The notes under the pieces were generated by a model. The model was not told where the DNA came from, searched no databases, and worked only from the letters and a program-made list of their open reading frames with translations. Made by a program: the position numbers and the translations under genes. From the NCBI RefSeq assembly GCF_002897295.1, contig NZ_BEXF01000016.1:1-64000 (forward strand): a stretch of DNA of 64,000 nt. The letters are read 5' to 3'. Below are positions 1-7,662 of the stretch, in pieces (position 1 is the stretch's first letter; every line of letters begins with the position of its first letter). The stretch comes from Brevibacillus reuszeri (GTDB lineage Bacteria; Bacillota; Bacilli; Brevibacillales; Brevibacillaceae).

Positions 1-1
1 G

Positions 2-52
2 TGTATGGCCCCAATGGAATATAGAGAACATCTCAAGACATCAGCAGCATAA
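2..52 (+). CDS. C-terminal tail of an IS3-family transposase (OrfB), partial
   Basis: The frame starting at base 2 reads CMAPMEYREHLKTSAA and then a TAA stop. The MxPxEYRxHL pattern is the usual ending of IS150-type DDE transposases (integrase core, rve), where the last residues follow the catalytic glutamate helix. Only 16 codons are inside the window, so the catalytic DDE residues cannot be seen and intactness cannot be judged. Other frames stop early. The call rests on this motif together with the inverted-repeat-like terminus about 50 bases downstream. Confidence 0.55.
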   Translation, partial: CMAPMEYREHLKTSAA

Positions 53-56
53 ACAA

Positions 57-83
57 GACACCAACCATTTTTTGATTGGTGTC
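57..83 (+). terminator. Hairpin plus T-run at the end of the IS element
   Basis: Arms GACACCAA (57-64) and TTGGTGTC (76-83) pair perfectly around an 11-base loop, and a T-rich stretch follows at 88-100. It can act as a rho-independent terminator for the transposase on the plus strand. Confidence 0.5.
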
Positions 84-163
84 CAAGTTTTTGTTTTTTT
101 ACTGTCTACTTGACAGGGGGCACTTCAATGTGCGAAGGTCTCACGTCATCTTTTATCGTCTAT

Positions 164-1312
164 TTACCTCGTAACCCCACTCAACAGAAAACGATGCAGT
201 CCACCAATCAGGCACACTCCTGCCGTCACGAAGAACGCGATGAAGTAGGAATGATGCCAGTTTTCCAGTAAACCAGCCACAATTGGACTCAGTACAGCCC
301 CCACAGATAACACAGCTGAGTAGATGCTAAATACACTTCCATACAGCTCGCGCGGGGAATGTACGGTCAGTATGGTCGCGAAAGCAGGGAACAGCATCCC
401 GAAACAGGCGCCCAATAAGAACATCATAACTTGAATAGGAACATGCCAGCCAATTGCCAGCACATACAAAAGCATGCTCAGCACCCCTAGTCCGGCAAAT
501 GATCGGGTCTCGACAGGAACACGGTAGAGCCAAAACTGGCAAAGAATCGCTAGCGCTCCCAAGCCCTTCAAGCTAAACAGCACACCGGTAACGGCTGGAG
601 ACAGCCCTTGCTTTTGTATAAGCAATGGAACTTCATAAATGATTGTTCCTTGTGCGTATATAATGGCAAAACCGCCAAGAAAGGCAGGATAAAGCAACCT
701 GTTTTCCAGTACTGGAGCGAGACTATGCTTCGCCTTGATATTGACATTGAGCGGTGATGCGCTCCCCCCCTCTACGCGAAGCGGCAGCATCATCCATGCA
801 AAAACGCCTGCTGCAATCATCATATAGCCGAGGATGACAAAGGACTGACCATACCCGAATTGGACAGCCAAAAAGCTACCCACAGCAGGTGAGACAATTC
901 CTGCTGTCGTGAGGACAAGCCCTTTTTTCCCCATGATTTCGCCTTGCTCGACGGCTGTTCTTCCCGTCTCTCCCAGCATCGCGGAACAGGCGGGAGAAAC
1001 AAAAGCCATCAAAAAGCCAAGACTGAGGCGAAAAGCAAAAAACCCTGATGTATTCTGCACAACACCTTGCCCAATCAACATGAATCCAGCGAGGATCAGT
1101 CCACCCGCAATAAACCATTTTTTCGGATAGCGATCTAAAAAAGGGCCTGCAATGAGATTTCCTGTCAAATTACTAATCGCATACCCGCCTAAAACAAATC
1201 CAATCATAGCTGCGGACACACCCAAAATATTCAAGTACGGCGCAAGTAAAGGTGTTTGAGCGTGCATATCAAACGCCACCAAAAACAAGACAACGAACAG
1301 GAGAACCCTCAC
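164..1312 (-). CDS. MFS transporter, probable drug or metabolite exporter
   Basis: A 382-residue integral membrane protein with about twelve hydrophobic helices in two halves, the normal length for a major facilitator superfamily permease. The loop after helix 2 has the motif-A-like GPFLDRYPKKW, typical of proton-coupled MFS carriers. It starts with GTG behind a GAGGAAGGGA ribosome site. The substrate cannot be read from the sequence. It is a single gene: an IS end lies just past its stop, and a divergent acetyltransferase lies upstream. Confidence 0.8.
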   Translation of the reverse strand: MRVLLFVVLFLVAFDMHAQTPLLAPYLNILGVSAAMIGFVLGGYAISNLTGNLIAGPFLDRYPKKWFIAGGLILAGFMLIGQGVVQNTSGFFAFRLSLGFLMAFVSPACSAMLGETGRTAVEQGEIMGKKGLVLTTAGIVSPAVGSFLAVQFGYGQSFVILGYMMIAAGVFAWMMLPLRVEGGSASPLNVNIKAKHSLAPVLENRLLYPAFLGGFAIIYAQGTIIYEVPLLIQKQGLSPAVTGVLFSLKGLGALAILCQFWLYRVPVETRSFAGLGVLSMLLYVLAIGWHVPIQVMMFLLGACFGMLFPAFATILTVHSPRELYGSVFSIYSAVLSVGAVLSPIVAGLLENWHHSYFIAFFVTAGVCLIGGLHRFLLSGVTR

Positions 1313-1501
1313 TGCATTCCCTTCCTCTCTGACAACCTGCCAGTCTTTGTCCCAGTATATGAGGGGAGTCGTCCAAGTAGGATAGGAAAAGATTTGGGGA
1401 AAGCAGGTAAAAAGCTGGCTTCCAACTTTATCTTGTCGTACTATTTTTTATATTATTAAAACTTGCACACTCGCACATTGCGAAAGGCTGGTGTCATCAC
1501 T

Positions 1502-2011
1502 GTGAAGGTAATTGAAACAGATCGACTCGTACTTCGCTGGCAAACGCTTGAAGACGCACCATTCATTCTCACTCTTGTCAACGACCCCTCCTGGCTTCAA
1601 TTTATCGGCGATCGCGGCGTTCGAACAGAAGAAGACGCACGCCGATACATCGAAAATAGCGCCTTAGCTTATTACCAGCGAGACGGATTTGGTTTTTATT
1701 TGACGGAGTTGAAAGAAGGTAATGTGCCAATCGGCATTTGTGGCATGATTAAGCGGGACACGCTTGAGGATGTCGATATCGGCTTTGCCTTTCTTCCCGA
1801 TTATCGTAGCAAGGGTTACGCATTTGAGGCTGCTTCAGCAGTACTGGCATATGCAAGAGATGTTGTCGGCTTAAAGCGCATCGTAGCCATTACTGATCAG
1901 GACAACCATGCTTCTGGACGACTCCTTGAAAAAATCGGCTTGCGTGAAGAAGGAACCATTCAGCTGGGGAATAATCCAGAAGAGCTGAAGCTGTTTGCCA
2001 TCAATTTTTAA
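1502..2011 (+). CDS. GNAT-family N-acetyltransferase (RimJ/RimL type)
   Basis: About 169 residues. It begins like RimJ/RimL enzymes (ETDRLVLR), which move an acetyl group from acetyl-CoA to an amine such as a protein N-terminus. The acetyl-CoA-binding stretch around DYRSKGYAFEA and the C-terminal NHASGRLLEKIGL segment are typical of the fold. The GTG at 1502 starts directly at the conserved ETDRL region; an upstream in-frame TTG at 1463 would add 13 unlikely residues. The true substrate is unknown. Single gene, followed by a shared terminator. Confidence 0.8.
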   Translation: MKVIETDRLVLRWQTLEDAPFILTLVNDPSWLQFIGDRGVRTEEDARRYIENSALAYYQRDGFGFYLTELKEGNVPIGICGMIKRDTLEDVDIGFAFLPDYRSKGYAFEAASAVLAYARDVVGLKRIVAITDQDNHASGRLLEKIGLREEGTIQLGNNPEELKLFAINF

Positions 2012-2049
2012 TCTAATTCGCTGCTGATTGGAGACCCGTATATGTAAAA

Positions 2050-2072
2050 GCCCGAGGTTAAAAGCCTCGGGC
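2050..2072. terminator. Bidirectional rho-independent terminator
   Basis: GCCCGAGG (2050-2057) pairs perfectly with CCTCGGGC (2065-2072) around a 7-base loop. It lies between the convergent acetyltransferase and DUF2834 genes, with CTTCTTCT on the plus side and CTTTTA on the minus side. Confidence 0.8.
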
Positions 2073-2099
2073 CTTCTTCTATCACGAGGTTTATACAGC

Positions 2100-2414
2100 C
2101 TATACTCTCTCCATTGCCTTTTGTCTGAAGAACAGAAACAATGGCAGTGAAAAAGACAAACCAATCGTGAGTGTCGCGACAACATAGATCCACGCGTGCC
2201 TGATATGACCTTTTTTCGCCTCTTGAAAAAGGAAACAGAAAAAGACGACACAGCAGATGAGAAAATCAGTGGCAAAAAACGAGGAAATATCGTTCACGAA
2301 CAGCTGGGACACAAGCAACCCGAGATTTAATCCGTTTGCCTGTAAAAAAGGAATGAAATGACTATATGGCAGTACTGCTCCTGCAATGGCGAGCACCAAA
2401 TATATTGCTTTCAC
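2100..2414 (-). CDS. Small four-helix membrane protein, DUF2834-like
   Basis: About 104 residues with four hydrophobic segments. The N-terminal LAIAGAVLPYSHFIPFL and the central NDISSFFATDFLI resemble DUF2834 proteins, small membrane proteins of unknown function. The GTG at 2414 is preceded by AAAGGAG at normal spacing; longer in-frame extensions are Arg-rich and overlap the upstream acetyltransferase gene, so they are probably not translated. It may be cotranscribed with that gene, since the two ORFs lie about 30 bases apart on the same strand. Confidence 0.7.
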   Translation of the reverse strand: MKAIYLVLAIAGAVLPYSHFIPFLQANGLNLGLLVSQLFVNDISSFFATDFLICCVVFFCFLFQEAKKGHIRHAWIYVVATLTIGLSFSLPLFLFFRQKAMERV

Positions 2415-2443
2415 CGGTGTATCGCTCCTTTCCAATCCCCTTC

Positions 2444-2917
2444 TTAGATTCTTTTTACGAACTGTACGCGGTCGTTTCCGCGACCGTCGTAATTGGTCGT
2501 GACCCAAACTCCATCAGCGACCTTATCACCTGCCTCCACCTCAAAGCCCATTTTGCCATGAAAATGGATCGAGCCTTTATTCACAGGTGATGTAATACAT
2601 CGGACGGTATGACAGCCGCGCTTCTTTACCTCTTGGAAGAACATCTGGTACAATTCCTTGCCAACTCCATCCCCGCGCCTCTCAGGATGAACACCGACGA
2701 AGTGGATATACGCCTCTTCAGGATTCGTTTGAGATAGAAACCCGATGAGAAAAGCGATGATTTCCCCTTCTGCTTCCATTACAAAGCTAGTCGGCTGAAA
2801 ATGAACAAAAAATAGCTTGGGAAGCATATCCGACATTTGCCGGCCGCCCCACCAGTCGTTTATGACAGAGATAATTTTCGTATAATCCTGCTCATTGGCA
2901 TTCCTGATCTGTCCCAT
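2444..2917 (-). CDS. GNAT-family N-acetyltransferase
   Basis: 157 residues. The central IHFVGVHPERRGDGVGKELY is the acetyl-CoA pyrophosphate-binding motif A of GNAT enzymes (Q/R-x-x-G-x-G/A), and SIHFHGKMGFE is the usual motif B helix. ATG start with GAGGAGGG seven bases upstream. The substrate cannot be inferred. The small DUF2834-like gene follows closely on the same strand, which suggests a two-gene unit. Confidence 0.8.
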   Translation of the reverse strand: MGQIRNANEQDYTKIISVINDWWGGRQMSDMLPKLFFVHFQPTSFVMEAEGEIIAFLIGFLSQTNPEEAYIHFVGVHPERRGDGVGKELYQMFFQEVKKRGCHTVRCITSPVNKGSIHFHGKMGFEVEAGDKVADGVWVTTNYDGRGNDRVQFVKRI

Positions 2918-3039
2918 GCTTACCCTCCTCTATGTACAAAAGAAACACATCCAAATTATACCATGTAACCGATTTCAGAAAATATCTAGAGACAACAAAT
3001 TGTTTCTAACTTGGGAATTTTAGAGACGTTATGAGAAAC

Positions 3040-3085
3040 CTCTATCGAGCCCTCATCCTGGAGGAGCGACCGCGTTTTAGCGGAA
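3040..3085 (+). repeat. 46-bp dispersed element, copy 1
   Basis: CTCTATCGAG (3040-3049), then ten variable bases, then a 26-base block (3060-3085) starting GGAGGAGCGACCGCG and ending TTTTAGCGGAA. The same 10 + N10 + 26 layout recurs at 27695-27740. The 26-base block contains a CCGC...GCGG mini-hairpin. Function unknown; it lies between the GNAT gene and the prfC terminator. Confidence 0.75.
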
Positions 3086-3144
3086 GATTAATTCTTGCTA
3101 AATCAGGGGACAGATACAAAACGTTACTACTTTCTGATTTCGTA

Positions 3145-3170
3145 AAAAAAGAGCCTCACAATATGTGAGA
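3145..3170 (-). terminator. Terminator of prfC
   Basis: On the minus strand GTCTCAC and GTGAGGC form a stem around ATATT, followed by CTTTTTTT. It lies about 15 bases past the prfC stop codon. Confidence 0.8.
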
Positions 3171-3185
3171 CCCTTTCACCCATCC

Positions 3186-4784
3186 TTACGATTGAACGGC
3201 TTTCAGCCCAAGAGAGCTTTCGTGGAACTTGACGTTGGAGTATTTGTCCATCGCCACACGCAGCTGATATTCACTTTCAAACAGCATCACTGGACGACCA
3301 TAACGGTCTGTTACGGTCTTGTTTTTGAGAACATCCAGCGCAGCCTTATCCCCCTCGAGCCAGCGAGCGATTTGATATGGCATCCGAGTCAGCATGATAT
3401 CTACGCCATACTCTGCTTTCAAGCGGTATTCCAATACTTCAAACTGGAGTACCCCTACTACACCGAGGATCAATTCTTCCATCGGATGTGTACGGAATAG
3501 CTGCACCGTACCTTCCTCCGTCAGTTGCATGATTCCTTTTTGGAACTGCTTGTGCTTCATTGCGTCTTTTACCATCACTTTGGAGAAAAACTCCGGTGAA
3601 AAATGCGGCATCTCCTCATATTCGAACGATTGCCCAACACAGAGAGTATCGCCAATTTGGAAAATGCCCGGGTCGAACAAACCGATCACATCACCAGCGA
3701 ACGACTCCTCAACAATTTCCCTGTCCTGCGCCATAAACTGCACAGGCTGAGCCAGCTTGATGTCTTTGCCCAGTCGAACGTGCTTCACTGCCATGCCACG
3801 TTCAAATTTTCCAGAACAAATTCGCAGGAACGCAATGCGGTCACGGTGGGCCGGATTCATGTTTGCCTGGATTTTGAAAATGAAGCCGGAAAACGCATTC
3901 GTATAAGGATCAATCATGCCAGCGCTGCTCTTCTTGGCAGAAGGAGCAGGAGCCATCTGCAAAAAGTTGTCCAGGAAGGTCTGGACGCCAAAGTTGTTAA
4001 TGGCACTACCGAAAAATACTGGGGTCAGCTGACCTTTGTTAATCAGCTCTGGATCATACTCGTCTCCCGCTACATCGAGCAAAGAAACCTCGTCTTGAAG
4101 CTGCTGCCAGAGCTCCTGGCCGACACGTTCTCCAATCAATGGATCTTCTGCGCCCTCTACAGGGAAGAAGGAGATATCCTCATGCTGCGTACCCGTTTGG
4201 TAAAGCTCGACTCGCGATTTCATCCGATCGTATACACCGCTGAAGTAACTGCCCATGCCGATTGGCCAATTCATCGGATAGGAGCGAATTCCCAGTACGC
4301 GCTCAATCTCTTCCAAAAGCTCAAAGGGATCTTTCCCGTGACGATCAAGCTTGTTTACAAACGTAAAGATCGGAATACCGCGCATCCGACAAACCTTGAA
4401 CAGCTTGATTGTCTGAGCCTCTACCCCTTTTGCCACATCGATGATCATCACAGCAGCGTCTGCGGCAGTCAGTGTCCGGTACGTATCCTCACTGAAGTCT
4501 TGGTGACCAGGCGTATCCAAAATGTTGATGTGATGTCCTTCGTATTCAAAATCCATCGCACTGGATGTTACGGAGATTCCGCGCTTTTTTTCGATCTCCA
4601 TCCAGTCGGAGGTAGCATGCTTGGAATTTTTGCGGCCCTTGACCACCCCTGCTTCACGGATCGCTCCGCCGTAATAAAGCAGCTTTTCTGTCATCGTTGT
4701 TTTACCTGCGTCCGGGTGGGAGATGATCGCAAAGGTACGGCGTTTTGCTATCTCATTTTCCCATTGGGGATTGGTTTGACTCAT
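3186..4784 (-). CDS. prfC: Peptide chain release factor 3
   Basis: About 532 residues, close to the 529 of E. coli RF3. This translational GTPase uses GTP hydrolysis to recycle RF1/RF2 from the ribosome after peptide release. The N-terminal G domain shows the P-loop SHPDAGKTTMTEKLL, the switch II element DTPGHQDFSEDTYRTL and the NKLD guanine-specificity motif, followed by EF-Tu-like domain 2 and the RF3 C-terminal domain. The start is the ATG at 4784, seven bases after AGGAG; an ATG two codons earlier is too close to that site. Single gene with its own terminator. Confidence 0.95.
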   Translation of the reverse strand: MSQTNPQWENEIAKRRTFAIISHPDAGKTTMTEKLLYYGGAIREAGVVKGRKNSKHATSDWMEIEKKRGISVTSSAMDFEYEGHHINILDTPGHQDFSEDTYRTLTAADAAVMIIDVAKGVEAQTIKLFKVCRMRGIPIFTFVNKLDRHGKDPFELLEEIERVLGIRSYPMNWPIGMGSYFSGVYDRMKSRVELYQTGTQHEDISFFPVEGAEDPLIGERVGQELWQQLQDEVSLLDVAGDEYDPELINKGQLTPVFFGSAINNFGVQTFLDNFLQMAPAPSAKKSSAGMIDPYTNAFSGFIFKIQANMNPAHRDRIAFLRICSGKFERGMAVKHVRLGKDIKLAQPVQFMAQDREIVEESFAGDVIGLFDPGIFQIGDTLCVGQSFEYEEMPHFSPEFFSKVMVKDAMKHKQFQKGIMQLTEEGTVQLFRTHPMEELILGVVGVLQFEVLEYRLKAEYGVDIMLTRMPYQIARWLEGDKAALDVLKNKTVTDRYGRPVMLFESEYQLRVAMDKYSNVKFHESSLGLKAVQS

Positions 4785-4960
4785 CTTCATTCTCCTGTCA
4801 TTCGAATAAGTAGCCACATTCTTTACTTTTACGATTATACAAGACAAATGCGTGCTGCATCCACCTAGTAATTTTTCATCAAACAGTTATAATATTAGTA
4901 GTAAAAATTTTTTGACTGATTTTTCACCTACATATTACCAAAAGAAATAGGAGGGACCTC

Positions 4961-6481
4961 ATGACGACAAGCCTCGAAACACGCGCAGCTGCTTTCCGCG
5001 AATACGTGAAAAAAATGACAAGCTACAATCAAGCACTGGCCGTTCTCCATTGGGACAAAGCGACACAAGCGCCACGCAAAGGGATGGAAGCGCGTTCTGA
5101 AATCATCGGAACACTCGCAGGAGAACAGTTTAGACTGGCAACCTCTAAAGAAATGGAACAATTTTTGGAAGAGCTAAGTGAACCCTCCACGCTCGAAGCC
5201 CTCGACGAAATTACTCGTCACACCGTACTCGAATGCAAAAAGGAATTTGACCGCAACAAACGCATCCCGGCAGCTCGCTACCAAGAATTCGTTGTTACTA
5301 CCTCCAATGCAGAGACTGTGTGGGAAGAAGCACGTGAGAAAAACGACTTTGCCCTGTTCCAGCCTTATTTGGAGAAAATCGTTAACTTCCAGCTCGAATT
5401 TATCGAGTACTGGGGTCACGACGGTAAAAACAAGTACAATACATTGCTCGACCTGTATGAGCCAGGCATGACCGTCGATCAGCTAGACCCGATCTTCGCT
5501 ACTCTGCGCGAAAAAACCGTCAAGCTTGTAGCAGCTATCGCAGATTCTCCGAATAAGCCGGACGCATCCTTCTTGACCAAGAATTTCCCGATCTCGGAGC
5601 AGGACGCATTCAGCCGCTTCATTCTTGAGCGCATCGGTTACGATTTCACAGCAGGGCGAATGGATCGCAGCGTACATCCATTCTGCACAACCTTCAACCC
5701 GGGCGATGTGCGGATCACAACCCGTTTTGACGAAAATGATTTCAACTCAGCTCTGTTCAGCTGCATTCATGAAGCAGGACATGCCATGTACGAGCAAAAC
5801 ATCAATCCAGAGCTGCTCTTTACGACGTTGTGTGATGGCACCTCCATGGGCATCCACGAATCGCAATCTCGTTATTGGGAAAATATGGTCGGACGCAGCT
5901 TGCCGTTCTGGAAGCACTTCTTTGCTGACCTGCAAAAAGCTTTCCCAGCCCAGTTCGAGGGCGTTAGCGTAGAAGACTTCTACCGTGCGATTAACGTGGT
6001 AACTCCTTCTTTTATTCGTACGGAAGCTGATGAATTAACCTATAACCTGCATGTCATGATTCGCTACGAGATTGAAAAGGGTCTGATCAACCGCACGATT
6101 GAGGTTGCTGATCTGCCAACCATTTGGAATGAAAAGATGAAAGAGTACCTCGGCGTTGAGCCTCCTACTGACACGCTGGGAGTTCTGCAGGACGTTCACT
6201 GGTCCGGTGGCAGCTTTGGTTATTTCCCTACCTATTCGCTGGGTAACGTATATGCTGCTCAGTTTACCCACGTTATGGAGCAAGAAATCAGCGGCTATGA
6301 GGAATTGGTAGCAAACGGAGATTTCGCTCCTATTCGCGCATGGCTAAAAGACAAGATTCATCAGTATGGCAAAATGAAAAGCCCACGTGAACTCGTTTCT
6401 GCGATCACAGGCGAAGGTACCAATGCTACGTACCTGATGAATTACCTGGAGAAAAAATACTCGGCAATTTACAAGCTATAG
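4961..6481 (+). CDS. Metallocarboxypeptidase, M32 family (thermostable carboxypeptidase 1 type)
   Basis: 506 residues, the normal length for M32 enzymes, which remove C-terminal amino acids from peptides in the cytoplasm using one divalent metal. The zinc site HEAGH is at residues 270-274, with the family-typical HESQSR downstream and TEADELTYNLHV, where M32 enzymes carry the third ligand region. ATG start behind AGGAGGGA. A TTGACT element lies about 45 bases upstream, but I cannot assign a convincing -10. Single gene with its own terminator. Confidence 0.9.
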   Translation: MTTSLETRAAAFREYVKKMTSYNQALAVLHWDKATQAPRKGMEARSEIIGTLAGEQFRLATSKEMEQFLEELSEPSTLEALDEITRHTVLECKKEFDRNKRIPAARYQEFVVTTSNAETVWEEAREKNDFALFQPYLEKIVNFQLEFIEYWGHDGKNKYNTLLDLYEPGMTVDQLDPIFATLREKTVKLVAAIADSPNKPDASFLTKNFPISEQDAFSRFILERIGYDFTAGRMDRSVHPFCTTFNPGDVRITTRFDENDFNSALFSCIHEAGHAMYEQNINPELLFTTLCDGTSMGIHESQSRYWENMVGRSLPFWKHFFADLQKAFPAQFEGVSVEDFYRAINVVTPSFIRTEADELTYNLHVMIRYEIEKGLINRTIEVADLPTIWNEKMKEYLGVEPPTDTLGVLQDVHWSGGSFGYFPTYSLGNVYAAQFTHVMEQEISGYEELVANGDFAPIRAWLKDKIHQYGKMKSPRELVSAITGEGTNATYLMNYLEKKYSAIYKL

Positions 6482-6496
6482 TTTAATTTTTCTCAA

Positions 6497-6533
6497 GCAA
6501 AGCGCTCCCTAATTGTAGGGGGCGCTTTTTTCG
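6497..6533 (+). terminator. Terminator of the M32 carboxypeptidase gene
   Basis: AAAGCGCTCCCT pairs with GGGGGCGCTTT, and a T-run follows (TTTTTTCG). It begins about 17 bases past the stop. Confidence 0.85.
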
Positions 6534-6692
6534 TTAGAGCTACTAATAGCGCTTCCCCCTGAAATCGCTTCCTTTTTGTTCACGTTCTATCCACCGTTTC
6601 TTCACGTTCTTTTCACACTTTACCAACCACAAAGACACAAAACAGGAGTATGATGAGCATGTAAAACATTACCACTAAGTGAGGGATTCCAA

Positions 6693-6836
6693 ATGATGCA
6701 ATCATTGTCACGCTGGTTGTGGGGCAACGAAAAGCATGAAGTCATGTCGTTTGAGGAAAAGAAGTATGTTCGAAATGAAATGGATCAGTTCATGGTGAAT
6801 CAGCCTGAACCAATCGTGCCATATCCTCAGCTGTAA
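6693..6836 (+). CDS. Hypothetical 47-residue peptide
   Basis: The frame begins MMQSLSRWLWGNEKHE and ends PYPQL. A GTGAGGG ribosome site lies six bases upstream, and a strong terminator follows eight bases after the stop, so this is a compact free-standing gene. The peptide is hydrophilic after its first ten residues, with an acidic/basic helix-like centre and a Pro-rich tail. I do not recognise the family. Two adjacent ATG codons (6693, 6696) make the exact start uncertain. Confidence 0.6.
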   Translation: MMQSLSRWLWGNEKHEVMSFEEKKYVRNEMDQFMVNQPEPIVPYPQL

Positions 6837-6844
6837 TAGCTATG

Positions 6845-6871
6845 AGCTGCCCTAATCGGCAGCTTTTTTTG
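6845..6871 (+). terminator. Terminator of the 47-residue peptide gene
   Basis: AGCTGCC (6845-6851) pairs with GGCAGCT (6858-6864), followed by TTTTTTG. Confidence 0.85.
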
Positions 6872-6929
6872 CGTTTTCATGAAAGCGCTCACTGATGTGC
6901 TACAATGTGCTGAAAGGGAGGAGCTTACG

Positions 6930-7508
6930 ATGGTTGATTTTACGGAAAAATGGCTGCCTACATATATCCGTCGTGATTTGGCGGTTTTATTTTGCGGGAT
7001 AAACCCCGGACGAATCTCTGCGACTGCCGGTTACCATTACGCCAATCCAGCCAACCTCTTTTGGCGCGGATTATTCGAAGGCGGTTTGACGCCACGAAGG
7101 CTATTGCCTGAAGAAACATCCTCACTACTCGATTATGACTACGGAATCACAGATCTCGTATCACGACCTACTCGCTCGTCGACTGATTTACGCGATGACG
7201 ATTATGCAACAGGAGCGCAGCAATTCATCCAGATGATTCAAACCTATCGCCCGCGTGTCATTTGTTTTAACGGCATTACAGCCTTTCGCCATGCGACAGG
7301 ACAGAAAAAAGCCGCTATCACTCTCGGCCTCCAGTCAGAACGAGTGTTTGGTACCGATGATTGGCCCGGCAGCTACTTGTTCGTCATTCCTTCAACTAGT
7401 GGTGCCAACGCCTCGTTTACCCGTGAGGAGCGCATCGCCAAATTCGGGGAGCTGAGCACTTTTTTGCGCCAAAAGGGATGGCACCCGCTACCTGAGCCAG
7501 AATTGTAA
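6930..7508 (+). CDS. mug: G/U(T) mismatch-specific DNA glycosylase, Mug-like
   Basis: About 192 residues of the uracil-DNA glycosylase superfamily, Mug/TDG branch, which excises U or T mispaired with G to start base-excision repair. The catalytic-loop motif GINPG (FCGINPGRIS) with Asn in place of the Asp of family 1 enzymes is visible, as is the intercalation-loop-like PSTSGANAS near the C-terminus. ATG at 6930 follows AAAGGGAGGAG; the longer frame from 6879 lacks such a site. Slightly longer than E. coli Mug (168 residues). Confidence 0.88.
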   Translation: MVDFTEKWLPTYIRRDLAVLFCGINPGRISATAGYHYANPANLFWRGLFEGGLTPRRLLPEETSSLLDYDYGITDLVSRPTRSSTDLRDDDYATGAQQFIQMIQTYRPRVICFNGITAFRHATGQKKAAITLGLQSERVFGTDDWPGSYLFVIPSTSGANASFTREERIAKFGELSTFLRQKGWHPLPEPEL

Positions 7509-7591
7509 AAAGTAGTGTCACATCAGTCCTGTGATTCGTATAATGACGTTATCTGTACCATCCGTTTGGCAAAACACTCCAACCAAAAGAA

Positions 7592-7642
7592 AGGCCCTAG
7601 CAAAGAGAGCAACTGTATCATGAGCTCTCCATGCTTGGGCCT
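7592..7642. terminator. Large inverted repeat, terminator between mug and yitJ
   Basis: Bases 7592-7610 and 7624-7642 form a long stem (AGGCCC-AGCA-GAGAGC core) with two interruptions. On the minus strand CCTTTCTTTT follows, so it most likely ends the metH-yitJ transcript. Confidence 0.7.
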
Positions 7643-7662
7643 ATTTCAACGATCAGCTGAGG

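Larger units (their letters stand above)
1..127 (+). mobile_element. Right end of an IS3-family (IS150-like) insertion sequence, cut by the window edge
   Basis: The stretch holds the last codons of a transposase (2-52), a hairpin with a following T-rich run (57-100), and a terminus at 103-127 that reads TGTCTACTTGACAGGGGG then CACTTCA. From memory of IS3-family ends, which terminate in CA and carry a TGACAGGGG-like inner part, this looks like the right inverted repeat, so the IS/chromosome junction is probably near 127/128. The left end and any target duplication lie outside the window. It abuts the 3' end of the MFS gene without disrupting it. Confidence 0.6.

Noticed and set aside
3603..4868. 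Very long plus-strand frame opposite prfC (about 420 codons)
   Set aside because: It is the antisense shadow of the prfC codon pattern; it has no ribosome site or recognisable motif.
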